Positions 35,884-48,787 of a stretch of DNA of 64,000 bases are shown in pieces; position 1 is the stretch's first letter; the number at the start of each line of letters is the position of its first letter. The notes under the pieces were generated by a model. The model saw only the letters and a program-made list of their open reading frames with translations. It was not told where the DNA came from and did not search any database. Origin of the DNA: Chlorocebus sabaeus (lineage: Eukaryota; Chordata; Mammalia; Primates; Cercopithecidae); NCBI RefSeq assembly GCF_047675955.1, contig NC_132923.1:91633137-91697136 (forward strand), written 5' to 3'. A program made the position numbers and the translations under genes.

Positions 35884-36349
35884 GGCTAGGCATATTTTCT
35901 AGTGAGGAGTCCCGATGTCCTCATGGCCAGGACTCCACTCACCATATGAGTAACGTGTTGAAATAATATTTGTTGGGTTAAAATGAGAGAGTTATGGTTT
36001 GAACTTAAGAAGCATAGCTAGTTCATAATTTTCCTGTGGATGGATGTGGGAGACTGAACAGTATGGTTTAGAGGCCCAGAAAAGATGTATCATCTAATGT
36101 ACAAATTAGAGAGCATGACATTAGATGTAATGTTTTAGTGTAACCAAAAGAAGGTATGAACATGTTCAGTTCACAGATGCACTTTTCATTCTCCCTCAAA
36201 ATTTTATATATTCTCTGATGACTATGTTACTTGTCTATTTTTTCTTCTTCAGATCTCTCATTTCAGCCCAAGAAGAAGCAGCTTCCAGTAAATATATGAT
36301 CATTCCTAGAAATTTCACATGATTTATATGACTCGATTATGAGTTTTGT

Positions 36350-36641
36350 TTGTTTGTTTGAGATGGAGTCTTGCTCTGTCACCCAGGCTGGAGTGCAGTC
36401 ACACGATCTCGGCTCACTGCAACATCTGTCTCCTGGATTCAAGCAATTCTCCTACCTCAGCCTCCCAAGTAGCTGGGATTACAGACGGGCACCACAACAC
36501 CTGGCTAATTTTTGTATTTTTAGCAGAGATGGGGTTTCACATGTTGGCCAGGCTGGTCTCAAACTCCTGACCTCAAGTGATCCACCCACCACGGCCTCCC
36601 AAAGTGCTGGGATTACAGACGTGAGCCACCACACCCAGCCT
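36350..36641 (-). mobile_element. Alu (S)
   Basis: Full length, (TTTG)n tail. Confidence 0.94.
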
Positions 36642-36767
36642 CAATTATGTTTCTAATGCTGCTTTCCCCATGCTGCCAAATAGCATTGTTTCGCCATGCT
36701 ATTGGGACCTAAGGCACCCACTATTTATCATCAAGGATCATTCCCAATGAGCTGTCTTTTCTTTTTT

Positions 36768-37054
36768 CTTTTTTTTTTTAGACAGTCTTACTCTGTCGCC
36801 TAGGCTGGAGTGCAGTGGCACAATCTCGGCTCACTGCAAGCTCCGCCTCCCGGGTTCATGCCATTCTCCTGTCTCAGCCTCCCAAGTAGCTGGGATTAGA
36901 GGCATACACCATGCCCGGCTAATTTTGTATTTTTAGTAGAGACAGGTTTCTCCATGTTGGTCAGGATGGTCTTGAACTCCCGACCTCAGGTGATCCGCCT
37001 GTCTCAGCCTCCCAAAGTGCTGGGATTACAGGCGTGAGCCACCACACCTGGCCA
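36768..37054 (-). mobile_element. Alu (S)
   Basis: Full length. Confidence 0.94.
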
Positions 37055-37859
37055 AGAGTTGTCTTAAAACCCCTCTCTCCAAAATTTTAGGCTTCATTAC
37101 TCCTAAATCTGTATTCTTTCTAAATGGAGTAACTAAGATAAATAAAAGCTTACTAGGTTTCATCTTGTCAAATAAACTCTATGTCTTGGTATGTTTTCTG
37201 CATTTAAAAAATTCATATTGACTTAGGAAAGTGTGATCTAACACTCAGGTTACACTCGGGGGCAACTGGCAAGAGTAGGTGGTATGTGTTGGTTATAGTG
37301 AGACAGTGAGAGGCTGCTTCCTGCCTACCTGTTCCAGGTGGCAGCAACACCCCAGAAGGAAGGATCAAGGAAGAACTTTCTGAGCAGCGGTAAACCTCCC
37401 ACAAACCTCCCTCCTTCTCTGGTAGAGGAGTGGGCAAAGTTAAGGCAATGAAGCCCTGACCAAATAGAACTATGCCTCAACTAATCCTCTAAGATTGCAC
37501 ATTTGGATTTTTCCCAGATTTTCTCATTTCACGACCTACCAGTGCTACAATACATGTTGCTGTGCACAGGTGAACTTGTCTGATTATTCCTTTCTAAGAT
37601 ATATCTACAGCTGAAAATTGCTCAGTTGAAGGTGTACGAATAATTCTTAACTTTTTGATACAGGTCGTCAACTTGGCCTCCAGAAAGGTGGATGAAAGTG
37701 TCTATTTCCCCATATTCTCACTCATAGTCAGTGTTAAGGATCTGTTTATTTTGCTAGTACAATAGGTTAACTATTGTTAAAATATAGGATTGTTGGCAGA
37801 TAATTTTTGTTTTTGAGTTTTGTAGGAACATTCCTGGAGTGTCAACATTAATATACAAC
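37055..37859. other. Unassigned intergenic
   Basis: Nothing certain; parts after 37,500 resemble the old L1 that follows. Confidence 0.4.
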
Positions 37860-38480
37860 ATTTGTTGGTGGTTTGATATAGTTTTTTTTTTTAACGTTAG
37901 AGAGGTATTCTTCCTTCTTTCCTATATTACTAAAACATCTTTAAATCATAAGGAATATATGCTATACATTATTAAATTCCTTTAGCATCATCTTTTTAAG
38001 ATCATGTTCAACCTTTTGGCACCTTTTAAGGTGTTCATATAGTTTTTCTTCTTTGAAAATGTATGTGATAAGTTGTATTAATAGATTTTCTAATATTGAA
38101 CCATTCTTACGTTCTTGGAACAAATCTTACATAGTTGTGGTGGATAACTCTTTAATATTCTGCTGAATCAGTGTGCTGAAGTTTTATTTATGAATTTTGG
38201 TCAAGTGAGATTTGTCTGTAACTTTTTTTCTGTACTGTATTTGTCAGGTCTCTGAATTGGGGTTATGGTAGCATTGTAAAATAAATCACAAACATTTTCT
38301 CCTTTTTCTTGGTCTGGAAAATTTTAAATAATATTGAAATTATATGTTTATTTATGTCTTGAAATAATTCACCTTTAAAATTATTAATAGATTAATCTTG
38401 TGCCTTTTCTTGAGATTTTTTTTCAAAATCATTTGTATTTATTGCTATGTGTAGTATTTGGCAAAATGTATTTTGTGAGA
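37860..38480 (-). mobile_element. Old L1 ORF2 fragment
   Basis: 'ttgaaccattcttacgttct' and 'ggggttatggtagcattgta' are diverged minus-strand L1 ORF2 blocks. AT-rich, no open frame. Confidence 0.6.
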
Positions 38481-38948
38481 CACTAGTCCTTTAAAGTAGT
38501 CTGAAAAAAACGTTCATGGCCAAAGAAGTCTTGGTGACTCACAATCGGCATAACCATATATTCTGCTGTCAAGAAAAAGATGAGGTCCCATTTGTTTAAC
38601 ACAGAATTTCCAAAACGTATTTGATGTGATTTTCTTTTATAACCTAACACTTGTGGCAGAAGCTGCTGATTGTTCAGTCCCAGGATTTATTCTTTCTATC
38701 TTCCTTTGGTATTACTATCCCCAAATCTGTACTGGGCACATGGGTACTTAGAACAAAGACAAAATTTTTCTTTATTCTTTTGTTTTTGGTCTTTCTTTTA
38801 GATAGTTGTGACTGTATGATTAAGTTCTGGCCAGCGGAATGTGGGTGAAAGTGACATGTGTGTCTTCAGAGTGGTAGCTTTAAAGGAAGGGGCATGATCT
38901 ACACAATAATTGCCCCTCTTACCAGACTTAATTGAGAATGCATCTTGG

Positions 38949-39024
38949 CTGGGCGCGGTGGCTCAAGCCTGTAATCCCAGCACTTTGGGAGGCTGAGACG
39001 GGTGGATCACAAGGTCAGAAGATC
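38949..39024 (+). mobile_element. AluY, 3'-truncated to 76 bp
   Basis: Perfect 15-bp duplication gagaatgcatcttgg at 38,934-38,948 and 39,025-39,039 around the first 76 bases of a cercopithecine AluY with no A tail. Confidence 0.95.
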
Positions 39025-39385
39025 GAGAATGCATCTTGGACAAGATGCAAACTGCATGTAGAGGATCCCTGAATAACAAAATAGAAGAAGCCTGGGTGTC
39101 TGCCTCCAACAAATAGCCATTTCAGCCCTGGGTTTTTGTAAAAAAATACAAAACAAAATTTTGTCTCAAACCAAGACACCATGAACCTCCCTTGCCAAAG
39201 AAAGTAGCTTGTCTTCCTGTGTTTGCGTACACTAGCCTTGCTTTGGTTGAAAACTGGTAACAACCTAACTGGGACAGTTTTGCAAAGGGATGCGCATCCT
39301 CCTCAAGAATCACTACAATCACACTTGGTTGCCACTAGACTCGTAAGTAGGATCCAATCTCAGTCTGCTCTAGGGAGTTGGATAT

Positions 39386-39763
39386 TGTATTAGTCCATTC
39401 TTGCACTGCTATAAAGAAATCTCTGAAACTTGGTAATTGATAAAAAGAAAACGTTTAATTGGCTTACAGTTCTGCAGGCTGTACAGGAAGCATGACTGGG
39501 GAGGCCTCAGGAAACTTTCAATCATGATGGAAGGGGAAGCAGGAACATCTTACATGGCCAGAGCAGGAGGGAGAGAGAGAAAGGGGAGGTGCTACACACT
39601 TTTAAACAACCAGATCTCATGAGAACTCACTCAATATCATGAGAACAGCAAGGGGAAATCTGCCTCCATGATCCAGTTCACCTCCCACAAAGCCCCTCCT
39701 TCAGCACTGGGGATTACAATTTGATGTGAGATTTGGGCAGCACCACAAATTCAAACCATATCA
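39386..39763 (-). mobile_element. Solo MST LTR
   Basis: 378 bp, tgtattagtccattc to aaaccatatca, 5-bp duplication gatat at 39,381-39,385 and 39,764-39,768. Confidence 0.9.
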
Positions 39764-40433
39764 GATATACAGTAAGATCTAGGAAGAAATAGCTAATTCA
39801 CCATTATTACATGGTTTGGCTAATATATACAGTGTTAACAGAAACCTGAGAACATTTGTAGTAGATTCTAAAGGTGTCAGACCAAGGAAGGCAGAATATA
39901 ACTGGTAGAATTAATTGATCAGGTAGAATTAATTAACTGGGGACACTTACTAGAGAGTCCAGGTTTAATGTGTTAATGTATGCAGACGGAGATGACTGTA
40001 GCAACTTTATGAGTTGGTTGACTGAAATTTTAACTCAGTAGTGACATATGTTTAATGAGGATGAGACACCGGGGCTTCACTGGTATGAAGTAAAGAAGGA
40101 AATCCAAACACTTAAAGGTATTGAAAAGTTGGAGTGAGTTTATTATGTGCAAACTGCACATTTATCTTCCCACTCTAACTCCTGAGGAGGCCTGGAAAAC
40201 ACTTCTGTCACTAGGGCATGGAGTGATACATACCGTGATTGCTTTCCTCTGTGGGAAAGGTATGACCATATGAGTTGCTGCCATTGAAACGAACTCCCAG
40301 ATTTCACTAGAAATGATGTGAGCCCAAGTAGCAGATATCAAACGACAGCACTTAACTGTGAAAGACAAGGTGGGTGCATTACTGTAAAAGGCAGCGGAGA
40401 TGTTATCAGTAATAAGGATGCTGTGACCCTGTC

Positions 40434-40810
40434 TTGGTTTGTTTGGGCTGCTATAACAAAAATACCGTAGACTGGATGGTTTTAACAACACACACTTATT
40501 TCTCGCAGTTCTAGAGGTCGAGAAGTCCAAGATTAAAGTGCTGGCAGATTTGGTGTCTGGTGAGGGCCTGCTTCTTAGTTCATAGATGATTGACTATTGT
40601 CTCACTGTGTGCTCACACAGCAGCACAGGCAAAGAGTCTTTCTGGGGGTCTCTTTTATAAGGAGACTAATTTTATTCATGGGGGATCCACCCTTATGACC
40701 TAATCACCTCCCAAAGGCCTCACCTTCTAATACCATCACATGGGGGGTTAGGATTTCAACACATGATTTTTTTTTGGTGGGAGGGGGGACATAAGTATTC
40801 ATTCTATAGC
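40434..40810 (-). mobile_element. MLT1-like MaLR LTR
   Basis: 'tggtttgtttgggctgctat' to 'aagtattcattctatagca'; parallels the copy at 25,672 in layout. Confidence 0.6.
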
Positions 40811-41523
40811 AGATCCATAAGGACCCTTGGTTTTAGCCAATTAATTATGATGTTCCTTGGAGTGAAACAGAGCAGCCTATCCTATGTCTGGTAGCCAAAA
40901 TCCCACCTTGAGTTACCACAATGGAGAGTCATTGCCTCTCAGCCAGTTGACATACTTAAGCCAGTTCACAAATCCTAGAACCCTTGACTGAATGGGAGCC
41001 TTCTCTCCCTTAAGGAGTGATCCAGCAACATTATATTCCATTTAGCTGTAAGAATACTTTATAAATCTTTCTCCAGGCCTTATCCAAAGAGACCTTCGCC
41101 ATTTGCTAGGGTGGCTGTACACTGGGGGGGGGGAAAAAAAAAGGAATATCCAGATCTTTAAGGTATTAACAGGCACTGTCTCTGAATTGATGCTAAGTAA
41201 TTGAGATCCAAAATGACACAGGTGGCTCACAGTGGGGCTATCAGTGACAGGTGATAGATGGAATCTCAGCCTAAGTTAAAGTAGGACTGCTTTTTCCACA
41301 GAAATATCCTATGGTTGTTTCCCTATCTCCTGAACATATAACTGGCAGAAACATGTTTGTGAGCACCATTGTGATAGAATGGGCTAAACCTGTCCATCAA
41401 AATAGCAACCCAAAAGCAATACTGCATCCCTACAGGAATTGCAGATATTAGTGCCACCATCAAAGACTTTAAACAGCTCAGATGATGATGCCTTTCATGT
41501 CCACATTCAAAATACCTGTTTCA

Positions 41524-41844
41524 GCTGAGCGCAGTGGCTCATGCCTGTAATCCCAGCATTTTGGGAGGCCGAGCCAGGCAGATCACTTGAGGTCAGGAGT
41601 TTGAGACCAGCCTGACCAACATGGTGAAACCCTGTCTCTACCAAAAATACAAAAATTAACTGGGCATGGTGGCACATGCCTGTAATGCCAGCTACTCAGG
41701 AGGCTGAGACAGGAGAATCACTTGAACCCAGGAGTCGGAGGTTGCAGTGAGCTGAGTTGTGCCATTGCACTCCAACCTGGGAGACAAAGTGAGACTCCGT
41801 CTCCAAACAAAACAAAACAAAACAAAACAAAACAAACAAACAGA
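41524..41844 (+). mobile_element. Alu with (AAAAC)n tail
   Basis: Tail array at 41,803-41,841. Confidence 0.95.
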
Positions 41845-42399
41845 AACACCTGTTGGGCCTCTACAGAGATTGGATGGGTCTTAGAGAATGACTATAGATG
41901 ATCAGGTCACAAGACGACACCATGAAAGGATGGGATTTTGTCTTACAGCATTCAGTGTATGCTTTGAATCAGATATCATTATATGGCACTGTCTCTTCCA
42001 TAACCCGAATCCTGAAATCAAGAGATGGAAGTGACTATTCTATTACACGTAATAACCCACTCACCAGATTTTTGCTTCCTCCTTCAGCTACTTTGTGTCT
42101 GTTGGTTTGGAGATCTTAGTTCTAATGGGGAATAGAACAATGATTCCACTGAATTAGAAGGTGAAACTCTATTTGACTGTTTGGGCTCTCTATGTCACTG
42201 AACCAACAGGCAGATAAAACAATTACTTTATGCAATGATTACTTCCTTAGTACAATGGGAAAATTGAGTTGCTGCTAACAACGGAGCAGAAAGAACGATT
42301 CTGACACCAGGGGATTCTCCGGAGCTACTTTTAATACTTTCTTTTCCTCTTTCTTTCTTTCTTTTCTTCCTTTCTCTTTCTTTCTCTCTTTCTTTCTTT

Positions 42400-42685
42400 T
42401 TTTGATGGAATTTCACTCTTGTTGTCCAGGCTGGAGAGCAATGGCGTGATCTCAGCTCACTGCAGCCTCTGCCTCCTGGGTTCAAGCAATTTCCTTGCCT
42501 CAGCCTCCTGAGTAGCTGGAATTACATGCACCTGCCACCATCCCTGGCTAATTTTTGTATTTTTAGAAGAGATGGGGTTTCACCATATTGGGCAGGCTGG
42601 TCTCAAACTCCTGACCTCAAGTGATCTGCCCGCCTGGGCCTCCCAAAGTGTTGGGATTACAGGTGTGAGCCACTGTGCCCGGCTA
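42400..42685 (-). mobile_element. Alu with (CTTT)n tail
   Basis: Tail turned into a pyrimidine array at 42,339-42,400. Confidence 0.93.
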
Positions 42686-43055
42686 CTTTTAACACTTTCA
42701 TACCCAAAGTTAAGGTTACAGAAAACTATAGCAATTTGTAAAAGCACAAGACTATTGAGGACCTTTCAGGAATGTTCAGCTCACCTCTACAATATAAAAG
42801 AGCAAGATGGCTAGTGGAAGAAGGAAGTCGTAGATATCAACTATGGCCAATTATAGAAGTGAGGACTGTAGTACCATTACCTATTTTCTCTTTGTTTACT
42901 ATATGTATGTTTATTTGTATATTTAACTATTTTATCATTCACTCTCTTTTTTCCCTTATTATTATACATACCAGTTGTTGGAGGTTAACTTTACAATTGT
43001 GTCTTTAGGTGGAAGAATATTCAGCGGGACCACCACTAAATTTGAGGTGAAATTA

Positions 43056-44640
43056 TTAGGTTGGTGCAAAAGTAATTGCAGTTTTAGACCGTGAATTTTA
43101 AATCATTATAACTAGGCTCAAACACTTATTTATTAATCAAAATAGGAACCATTACAATCAACACATTTTTGCCAATGAGAAATAAGTTTATTTATTCCTG
43201 TACCATAAACATCTGTGCTTCGGGATTCAACAAACTCTCTTGGAAAGTATTTTCTGCAACCTGCTGGTTGTAGAAGCATTTTCCCTGCAAAAAGTTGTTG
43301 ACATACTTGAAGGAGTGGTAGTCAGTTGGAGAGAGGTCAGGTGAATACAGCAGATAAGGCAAAACTTCATAGCCCAATTCCTTCAACTTTTGAAGCGTTG
43401 GTTGTGCGATGTGTGGTTGGGCATTGTTGTGGAGAAGAATTGGACCCTTTCTGTTGGCCAATGCTGGCTGCAGGCATTGCAGTTTTCAGTGCATCTCATT
43501 GATTTGCTGAGCATACTTCTCAGATGTAATCATTTTGCCGGGATTCAGAAAGCTGTAATGGATTTGGCTGGGTGCAGTGGCTCATGCGTGTAATCCCAGG
43601 GAGGCCAAGCCAGGTGGCTGAGGTCAGGAGTTCGAGATCAGCCTGGTCAACATAGTGAAACCCCAACTCTACTAAAAAAAATACAAAAATTAGCAGGGTG
43701 TGGTGGTACACACCTGTAGTTCCAGCTACTTGGGAGGCTGACGCAGGAGAATCGCTTGAATCCGGGAGGCAGAGGTTGCAGTGAGCCGAGATCGAGCCAT
43801 GCACTTCAGCCTGGGTGACAGATTGAGACTCTGTCTCAAAAAAAAAAAAAAAAAAAAAAAGCTGTAGTGGATCAGCAGACCAGTGACTATGACCTTTTCT
43901 TGGTGCAACTTTGGCTTTGGGAAGTGCTTTGGAGCTTCTTCTTGGTCCAACTACTGAGCTGGTCATGGCCGATTATCATATAAAATCCACTTTTCGTTGC
44001 ACGTCACAATCTGATCAAGAAATGGTTCACTGTTGGGTAGAATAAAAGAGAAGATGATACTTCAGAACAACAATTTGTTTGATTTTCAGTCAGCTCATGA
44101 GGCACCATTTATTGAACTTTTTCACTTTTCCAATTTGCTTCAAATGCCAAATGACCATAGAATCATCAACATTGAGTTCTTCGGCAACTTCTTGTGTAGT
44201 TGTAAGAGGATCAGCTTAGATGTTTGCTCTCTTTTGGTCATTGTCAACTTTCAGTGGCCAGCCACGATGCTCCACATCTTCAAGGCTCTTGCCTCCTCTG
44301 CAAAACTTCTTGAACCACCACTGCCTTGTACGTTCATTAGCGTTAGCATTTCCTGGGCTAAATGTGTTGTTGTTACAAGTTGTCTCTGCTGCTTTATGAC
44401 CCTTTTGAACTCGAATAAGAAAATCACTCAAATTTTTTGTCTAACATCATTTCTGCAGTCTAAAATAAACATAAAATAAACAGCAAGTAATAAGTCATTA
44501 GCAAAAACATAAAATAAAATAAAGTGAGAATGTCCATTAAAATAATGTATAACATAACCACATTTATTTAAGAGTATATTCCAATATCAAATGGCACATT
44601 CCAACAGTGCAAAAGCTGCTATTCCTTTTGCATCATTAGT
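43056..44640 (-). mobile_element. Hsmar1 mariner transposon, inactive, split by an Alu
   Basis: Left terminal repeat starts ttaggttggtgcaaaagtaa at 43,056; a degraded partner ends near 44,640. Removing the Alu (43,566-43,860 with its duplication) leaves about 1.28 kb, the full Hsmar1 length. On the minus strand, broken frames encode most of the transposase: DNA-binding part around 44,431-44,216, a middle piece (DQEEAPKHFPKPKLH) around 43,950-43,860, and the C-terminal catalytic part 43,461-43,192. In the catalytic part the second Asp of the mariner DD34D triad is Asn (HNNAQPH), while the third Asp (SPTDYH) is kept, 34 residues later. Several frameshifts and stops. Confidence 0.92.
43566..43860 (+). 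mobile_element. Alu inside Hsmar1
   Basis: Duplication aagctgta(a/g)tggat on both sides. Confidence 0.95.
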
Positions 44641-45067
44641 ATAACTAATGATGGATATAATGACTGGACTATGTGTCTCCTTATTTTGTGGAGATGGTGA
44701 GAAATTTACTTATATAAAGGATAGCTGAATCTTTTTAGGTAGAAACATAGAGTTTCCATACAACATATTGTTGTATGGAAGTTTGAATGTACGTAAATGG
44801 GTGCATATGGAAGCCAAAGGGATGAACTGTACCGTTTATTAATTTATTGCTTCTCAGATCCAAATGTACCCTTCTTTGCCCTGCTATTTAATATTGGAGA
44901 TGGACCCTGTAAACAGGTTTACTTTGTCAGCTTCTTGATATTAGTCTTGTCAATAGGGAGTTCTGGAGAAACACCGCAAGGCCATAGAAGAAGAAAGATA
45001 CTTCCTTTCCTGGTTCCACTGAGCTGGTTTTTGACATCATGAAGGAGGCCTGGTATTGCTCACCTCA
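44641..45067. other. Unassigned intergenic
   Basis: Nothing recognised. Confidence 0.5.
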
Positions 45068-45320
45068 GCAGCCAGCTTTGCCCTGCATCCTTTTGCCTCT
45101 GCTACCTAGCAGGTTGCTTTACTGACCAGCTACGGCCAACCTGTGCCCTTCAGCAAGTTTTTCCATCAACCAGTGGGGTGCTCCTAAAGAGATCCAGCTA
45201 CCTGCATAGTCCGGCAAGTTTTTCCACCCTCTGGTGAGTCAGTCTTATGAGCCAGCTCTGGTCTGCAACGTTTGACAAGTTCCTTCATCACCTGAAGGCA
45301 TCTTGTTCCTGAGGCAGCTA
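45068..45320 (+). repeat. Imperfect tandem repeat, about 60-bp unit
   Basis: Four to five diverged units each start near 'ccagct' (45,072; 45,126; 45,194; 45,252; 45,314) and share 'gcaagtttttcca'-like cores. Spacing 54-68 bases. Confidence 0.55.
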
Positions 45321-45889
45321 CTCCTTCTCCAAAGAGGTCTGAGTCTTAGCTCAGTAGTGGGGCTCTTCTAAGGCTTTTGTTCTTTCTTTGTTCCCTTGTT
45401 TTGCTTTTCCTTCTTAAATTCCATTCCTCACTGGGCTTGTATGACCACACTCTCCACTTCTTGTATGACTCAGTCTCTTTTGTTGCTTCTCCCTGTGTGT
45501 CTACCCCTCAATTGTTAGTGGTCACTTGGTTTCATTCTAGTTCCTCCCTTCCTCCCCACCCCTCAACTCTATATACTTGTTCTGGGTGATCTCAACTTTT
45601 TCTATAAGATGGCAGCTCTTACCCTAACCCTAACCAAATTCTTCTTTGTCCTAAGCTATTCTCCTAGGCTTCAGACCAATTTACACTTGGATTTCTCACA
45701 AGTACCTCAAGCCTAAAATGTCCCAAAAGTGAACTCATCATTCTTTCCTTGAAGTCTGCTACTCCTGAATTTTCTATTTTGGTTATTGACTTCAACTTTT
45801 ACTACATAGTCCAAGTTAAACATCTGAAACCACTTGCTACTTTCTTTATTTTTCATCAAAACTTCTTTATCGCTCCAGGTCTGCTTAGT

Positions 45890-46257
45890 CCACCTCCCAA
45901 ATAGTTCTTAAATCTGCTTTAACATTCTTCTCCTAACCCATTGAAATATCCATGGAAGCATTCTCATTGCCATTATTTTCTGTCCTCTCCACACCATTTT
46001 CATTCTCCGGTCACATTTCTACCTCCTCTTTGTATACAATTTAAGCTGGTCATTCCCTTCCTAAAAATCTCTGCTGGCTCCTAAGAGCTTACAGGATAAA
46101 ATGTAAGCTCCTTGGAATGGCATAAAGGGTCTTTCAGCAGGCCTCACTAACCTCCTCATGTTCCAGTCATTTCCAACTTTTTGCCATAGCTCTTTCAAAT
46201 CTAGAAATTTGTGTGCCTCAATTCTGGGAAATTTTCTTGAGTTCTTCCTTTCCTTTT
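45890..46257 (+). repeat. L2 fragment
   Basis: 'taagagcttacaggataaaa' and 'gtaagctccttggaatggca' match the L2 consensus. Confidence 0.5.
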
Positions 46258-46552
46258 TCTTTTTTTAGAGACACGGTCTTGCTCTGTAACTCAGGCTGGA
46301 GTGTAGTTGTGTGATCGCAGCTCACTGTAACCTCAAATTCCTGAACTCAAGAGATCCTCTCACCTTATCCTCCTCAGTAGTTAGAACTACAGGCATGTGC
46401 CACCAAGCCTGGCTAAATTTTTAAAATTTTTTTTGTAGAGATGGGGTCCCACTGTGTTGCCCAGGCTGTTCCCAAACTCCTGGCCTCAAACAAACTTCCT
46501 GCCTTGACCTTCCAAAGTGCTGGGATTACAGGCATGAGCCACTTTGCCCAGC
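46258..46552 (-). mobile_element. Alu, old
   Basis: AluJ-like. Confidence 0.88.
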
Positions 46553-47985
46553 TTAAATTATTTCATTGATGATTCCCTCCCCTCTGATTTTTTTTGGGGA
46601 CTGCTATTATTCTGATGTGGTACATTTTGAACTGGTCATCTAGTTTTCTCATCTTTTCTCTCCTATTTTCCATTTCTAACTCATTTTGCACTACTTTAAA
46701 GAGATTTCTTCAACTTTATTAATATGTGAATTTCTGCTATTATGTATTTAATTTCCAAAATTCTTTTTCATTTGTCCTCTAAATGCTCCTTTTATTAATT
46801 TGTTGTTGATGACACCCTATATGACACCCTATTCTTGTTTTATGCATGTGTCTCTCCTCTCTGTGGAATTTTCTTCTCCTGGCAGATGCTTTATTTTCCC
46901 AAAGAGTTTTTTTTCCATTTGTTGTTTGGTTATTTTGATATATGTCTTTTGTGTGAGAGACTTTCTTCAAAGATATAAAAATTCTTGGTTATCTGCTCAT
47001 AATTACAAGTTAAAGAGCTGATTGGAAGCTTGAGCATGAAGTGGGGCTTGTTCATTTTGAGTCTCTCTGTGAACAGATTCAACATGAGCCATTTGTTGGA
47101 AAAACCCCTAATGTCAGTATTTTTAGGTCTTTCTTTTGGGATGGTCAGACTCCCTGGTGAGAGTCTTGCATTTCCTGCCTGCAGAGGTCCAGCTGCAGTC
47201 AGTGTTCTGGGAGTGGTGTGGGAGATGAACTAAGAGGGTCTCAGCATTTACTATGTGTATTGTCATCTGATTTCCCTGTTTTTACAAGGTATCCAACCCT
47301 TTAACTAAACCTGGCACCCCCAGTCCAGAGGTATTCATCATACCTTCCCCAGAAAATCAGCCTCCAAACTTCTACTGTAGTGGGAGAGGGACGGTCATGT
47401 AGCCATAGGGAAATGGGGGAGGAGATGTTGGAAAGTAATCACTACTCAAATAGCTTTTACCCAATCCTCGTTTTAGCCACTCTCCTTCATCCTTAGTTTC
47501 AGAAGTAATTGATACTGCCAGATTTTATTAATGTTTGGGCATTAAGGAGATAGTGGTGAAGACATAGAGACGTTTACATCTAGACTGCTTATTCAAGTAT
47601 GACAATGAAAAGAGAGTGTGAAATATAACACAAGTCAGAGAGAACTGAGGGGTCAAACAGATACTCTTTTCCTCTCAGAATAAGAGAGTTTGTACATATT
47701 GGAAGGGAAAGTGAAAATCCCCAGTGGAGAGACAGAAACTGAGAAGGTCTGAAAAACAGGGGCTAATTATGACAGGAAGATCCTGAAGGACCCAGAGAAG
47801 GTAAGTTGGAGGGCATAGGCAAAGAGCTTAAATTTGGTAGGAGGCAGGATAAAAAGAAGGCAGGATGCTGTGATCTTTAGAGAAGGAAAGGAAAAAGTCA
47901 GTGCAATGGCCTATATCATTTTTTGTAGAATAAGTGGATAACTCGTCTTCTGAGGATAATGCATTCACAGTTTTGTTTTGCTTTG
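46553..47985. other. Unassigned intergenic
   Basis: AT-rich first half, purine-rich second half. No gene or repeat recognised. Confidence 0.5.
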
Positions 47986-48282
47986 TTGTTTTTTTTTTTT
48001 TTTTGATATGGAGTCTTGCTCTGTTGCCCAGGCTGGAGTGCAGTGGCGCGATCTTGGCTCATGCAACCTCTGCCACCCATTTCAAGTGATTCTCCTGTCT
48101 CAGCCTCCCGAGTAGCTGGGACTATAGGCGACTGCCACCACGCTGGGCTAATTTTTGTTGTTTTTAGTAGAGACGGGATTTCACCATCTTGGTCAGGCTG
48201 GTCTTGAACTCCTGACCTTGTGATCCACCCAGCTTGGCCTCCCAAAGTGCTGGAATTACAGGCGTGAGCCGCTGCACCCAGT
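47986..48282 (-). mobile_element. Alu (S)
   Basis: Full length. Confidence 0.94.
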
Positions 48283-48329
48283 CGTTCTCTTCTTATGTAT
48301 GATTCTGGTAATTATTCCTTATTACTTTT

Positions 48330-48636
48330 CTTTTTTTTTTTTTTTTTTTTTTTTGAGACGGAGTCTCGCTCTGTCACCCAGGCTGGAGTACAGTGGCCAG
48401 ATCTCAGCTCACCGCAAGCTCCGCCTCCTGGGTTTACACCATTCTCCTGCCTCAGCCTCCCGAGTAACTGGGACTACAGGCGCCTGCCACCACGCCCGGC
48501 TAGTTTTTTGTACTTTTTAGTAGAGACGGGGTTTCACTGTGTTAGCCAGGATGGTCTCGATCTCTTGACCTCGTGATCTGCCCGTCTCGGCCTCCCAAAG
48601 TGCTGGGATTACAGGCTTGAGCCACCGCGCCTGGCC
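48330..48636 (-). mobile_element. AluY, cercopithecine type
   Basis: Duplication ccttattacttttc on both sides. Confidence 0.97.
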
Positions 48637-48787
48637 CTTATTACTTTTCAGAAATTGAGGCAGGTCCAAGTTTTGTGGGACCAGGAGCCTATGCAATCTA
48701 GGTGCTCTCTTTAAGAAAAGGAACACAATTATGAATATAAGATTAAGCACCAAAGCAAATTAGTTACAAGAGTTTAAATGGGGCCAG

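Larger units (their letters stand above)
39780..43050 (+). mobile_element. Probable ERV-L internal relic, interrupted
   Basis: Segments around 39,900-40,180, 40,830-41,480, 41,900-42,330 and 42,700-43,000 read as diverged ERV-L-like internal sequence on the + strand. Insertions are an MLT1-like LTR (40,434) and Alus (41,524 and 42,400). No frame longer than 85 codons survives. Identified by texture and short blocks only. Confidence 0.4.

Noticed and set aside
45619..45635. Telomere-like ccctaaccctaacc
   Set aside because: Only about two units; too short to be an interstitial telomere array or a fusion point.
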